A stretch of DNA of 6,360 bases from Acidiferrobacteraceae bacterium. Its GTDB lineage: Bacteria; Pseudomonadota; Gammaproteobacteria; Acidiferrobacterales; Acidiferrobacteraceae. Position 1 is the first letter of the stretch; each line of letters begins with the position of its first letter. The notes under the pieces are model-generated. The model was given only the letters and a program-made list of their open reading frames with translations, had not been told where the DNA came from and did not search any database. The translations under genes were made by a program, and so were the position numbers. Shown here piece by piece: positions 4,802-6,360 of this stretch. The stretch covers positions 1 through 6,360 of the forward strand of contig DAHWKH010000019.1 in the NCBI GenBank assembly GCA_027343725.1, written 5' to 3'.

Positions 4802-6100
4802 ATGAGCAGAGGACGCCTGAGCAAGGCCTTGGATGCGGCGCATGCGCGCCAGGACAAAACCGGGGCGCCGTTCGCGATCATCCTCTTCAGCATCGATCGC
4901 TTTCGCCTCCTCAACCACCGCTTCGGCCACGCCGCCGCGAACGGCGTATTGCGGCGCGTTCGCGAGCTGGCCCGGCGCGTTATCGGGCGACACGGAACGG
5001 TCGGGCGCTGGGGGAGCGATGAATTCCTGTGCATCCTGCCCGGCTGCGGCCGGCGGGATACCGCGGCCCACGCCCGGGCCCTGGCGGAGGCCGTCCAATC
5101 CCTGATCGTCCCGGGCGGGAGCGAACTCGTGAACGTCACCGCAAGCCTCGGCACGGCCTGCGCCCCCGACGACGGCACGAGCGTCCAGGAACTCCTGAAC
5201 GCCGCCGATGAGGCCCTGTACGAGGCCAAGCGCACCGGCCGGGACCGGATCGTCGCCGCCCATGCCGTGTCGCGGCGCGTGTTTCAGATGGGGGCCCTGC
5301 TCGAGGCCGCGCTCCGCGAGGACCGGGTCGCGCCGGCCTATCAACCGATCATCGACCTCGCGAGCGGGCGCTTGGCGGCCGAAGAGGCCCTCGCGCGCAT
5401 CGTCACGGTGGACGGCCGCGTGCTCGCCGCCGATGAATTCATCGAGGCGGCAAGCCAGTTCCGGCTGACCTACCGGATCGATTGGACCGTGCTCCTCAGC
5501 GCCTTTCAGCGCTTGCGCGACCGCAAGAACACGATCCCCGTGTTCGTGAACATCTCCGGGGACCTCTTGCGGCACCCGCACCTCCTGCGGGAACTCCAGG
5601 GGTCGGCGCGCCAGCGCTCCTCGGCAGGGCGCGAGTACGCCCTGCCGTTTGTCATCGAGGTCACGGAACGCGAGCTCCTCGATAACCTCGAATTGACCCG
5701 CGAGCGCCTGGCGCCCTTCCTCGAGGACGGCTTCCAGCTCGCGCTCGATGACTTCGGCAGCGGCTATTCGTCGTTTCAGTATCTCGCGGACCTGCCGGTC
5801 TCCTATCTGAAGATCGACGGGCGCCTCATCACCCGCCTGCAGGAACCCAAGGTGCTCTCCATCGTGCGCGGGATCCAGTCCGTGGCCGACGATCTCGGCA
5901 TCATCACGCTCGCGGAATACGTCGAGTCCGCCGAACAGGCCGAGAGGCTGCGTCAGGTCGGGATCCGCTGGGGACAGGGGCATCACTTCGGCGTGGCCGA
6001 AGTCGATCAGTCGGTCGCCGACCAGCGACGCGCATTGAGCGTCAACTGGGCGCAGGGGTATTACTATCAGAAGGTGCCGCTGCTCGCGTCGGACTCGTGA
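4802..6100 (+). CDS. GGDEF-EAL protein, probable c-di-GMP phosphodiesterase
   Basis: A 432-residue protein with no signal peptide, membrane segment or sensor domain: a GGDEF domain (about 1-155) directly followed by an EAL domain (about 165-400). The GGDEF half looks inactive. It lacks the opening DxLTGLxNR block. The metal-binding Asp of the usual DID motif is Ser30, the guanine-binding Asp is Asn47 (in GHAAANG), the signature reads GSDEF at 71-75, and the RxxD inhibitory site is absent (Gly62, Gly65). Asn38 and the signature acids Asp73 and Glu74 remain. The EAL half keeps the catalytic set: Glu195 (EAL), Asn250, Glu286 and Glu289 (EVTE), Asp316-Asp317 (DDFG), Lys337 (LKID), Glu372 (AEYVE, where Gly is usual after Glu) and Gln392 (QG). 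I infer a phosphodiesterase hydrolysing c-di-GMP to pGpG, with the GGDEF half perhaps a GTP-sensing or structural module. After the normal end, an extra tail repeats a WxQGYYY motif at 416-422. It is convergent with, and overlaps by 59 bases, the next gene. Confidence 0.9.
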   Translation: MSRGRLSKALDAAHARQDKTGAPFAIILFSIDRFRLLNHRFGHAAANGVLRRVRELARRVIGRHGTVGRWGSDEFLCILPGCGRRDTAAHARALAEAVQSLIVPGGSELVNVTASLGTACAPDDGTSVQELLNAADEALYEAKRTGRDRIVAAHAVSRRVFQMGALLEAALREDRVAPAYQPIIDLASGRLAAEEALARIVTVDGRVLAADEFIEAASQFRLTYRIDWTVLLSAFQRLRDRKNTIPVFVNISGDLLRHPHLLRELQGSARQRSSAGREYALPFVIEVTERELLDNLELTRERLAPFLEDGFQLALDDFGSGYSSFQYLADLPVSYLKIDGRLITRLQEPKVLSIVRGIQSVADDLGIITLAEYVESAEQAERLRQVGIRWGQGHHFGVAEVDQSVADQRRALSVNWAQGYYYQKVPLLASDS

Positions 6101-6360
6101 CGAGCGCGTGCAGATCGGCGAGGCGCTCGCGCGCGGCCGCTCGCCCCGCGGCGATCGCGCTGCGGCCCTTGTAGAACTCGAACGGGCCGATGGCATCCAC
6201 GTTCGGGGTCAGATAGAGCGCCGGGCGACTCGCGAGAAGCCGCAGCCGCACGACCTGCGCCTGGGCAATCGTGACCGCCTGCGTGAGGACCGAGCGCGCG
6301 TGCCATTGGGCGCTGCGCGCCCGCGTCGGCTCCGCGAGCTGGTCCTCGAGCCATTCCCGC
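6042..6360 (-). CDS. C-terminal part of probable patatin-like phospholipase, cut by window edge
   Basis: Reading the minus strand, an open frame enters from beyond the window end and stops at TGA (complement of 6042-6044), giving 105 visible residues with no start codon that looks genuine. The stretch LTPNVDAIGPFEFYKG (complement of about 6165-6212), followed by a helix of the type AIAAGRAAARERL, resembles the end of bacterial patatin-like/RssA-family phospholipases, where P-x-V-x-x-I-x-x-x-[DE]-F is followed by a helix containing an AxxxG repeat. The upstream helix with WHARSVLTQAVTIAQAQ fits the same fold region. The catalytic Ser-Asp dyad would lie outside the window, so activity cannot be judged. 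The last roughly 19 codons overlap the tail of the GGDEF-EAL gene on the opposite strand. The family call rests on a C-terminal pattern only and could be wrong; a coding frame here is more secure than its name. Confidence 0.55.
   Translation of the reverse strand, partial: REWLEDQLAEPTRARSAQWHARSVLTQAVTIAQAQVVRLRLLASRPALYLTPNVDAIGPFEFYKGRSAIAAGRAAARERLADLHALVTSPTRAAAPSDSNTPAPS

Noticed and set aside
149..6100. The four plus-strand genes as one new functional system linking trehalose, helicase and c-di-GMP.
   Set aside because: All are common standalone families, gaps between them hold separate candidate promoters, and nothing in the sequence ties rep or the GGDEF-EAL gene to trehalose metabolism.
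3974..6196. Very long open frame on the minus strand, opposite rep and the GGDEF-EAL gene (similar antisense frames at 74-1156, 1268-2296 and 2417-3895).
   Set aside because: Each lies opposite a gene with full family motifs. Long antisense frames are expected when third positions are nearly all G or C, and the translations are low-complexity Arg/Gly/Ala/Glu-rich with no recognisable motif.
6067..6354. Alternative minus-strand frame rich in Arg/Gly/Ala at the window end.
   Set aside because: It is the shifted shadow of the frame ending at 6042, which gives a more natural composition and a patatin-like C-terminal pattern.

Overview
The window is GC-rich chromosomal DNA with strong G/C bias at third codon positions. 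It carries four co-directional plus-strand genes and the end of one convergent gene. The second large gene is a close match to the replicative accessory helicase Rep, which is typical of gamma- and betaproteobacteria. With the GC content and the trehalose and c-di-GMP genes, this suggests a free-living, high-GC proteobacterium, probably a gammaproteobacterium. That placement is inference; there is no rRNA or other phylogenetic marker here.

Layout: (1) 1-148, an upstream regulatory region with a consensus TATAAT box and a possible leaderless 21-codon ORF that ends in an ATGA overlap with the next gene. (2) 149-955, otsB, trehalose-6-phosphate phosphatase. (3) 956-1165, a 210-base spacer with a weak promoter-like element and a good ribosome binding site. 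(4) 1166-2662, otsA, trehalose-6-phosphate synthase. (5) 2726-4708, rep, a UvrD/Rep-family DNA helicase, preceded by a promoter-like element that would give an almost leaderless mRNA. (6) 4802-6100, a GGDEF-EAL protein with a degenerate GGDEF half and a complete EAL catalytic set. (7) 6042-6360 on the minus strand, the C-terminal end of a probable patatin-like phospholipase, overlapping gene 6 tail to tail by 59 bases.

How the genes work together: OtsA joins UDP-glucose and glucose-6-phosphate into trehalose-6-phosphate, and OtsB dephosphorylates it to trehalose, a compatible solute and stress protectant. The two genes form one pathway. rep (replication fork restart and clearance) and the GGDEF-EAL gene (probably c-di-GMP breakdown) have no evident functional link to trehalose, and each has its own candidate promoter, so they may simply be neighbours.

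I see no mobile element, CRISPR array, phage gene, RNA gene or new multi-gene system. The points most worth a second look are the start-site architecture (predicted transcription starts at or next to start codons, tiny ORFs overlapping real starts by NTGA), the asymmetry of the GGDEF-EAL protein, and its odd C-terminal tail, which repeats the EAL end motif inside the convergent overlap.
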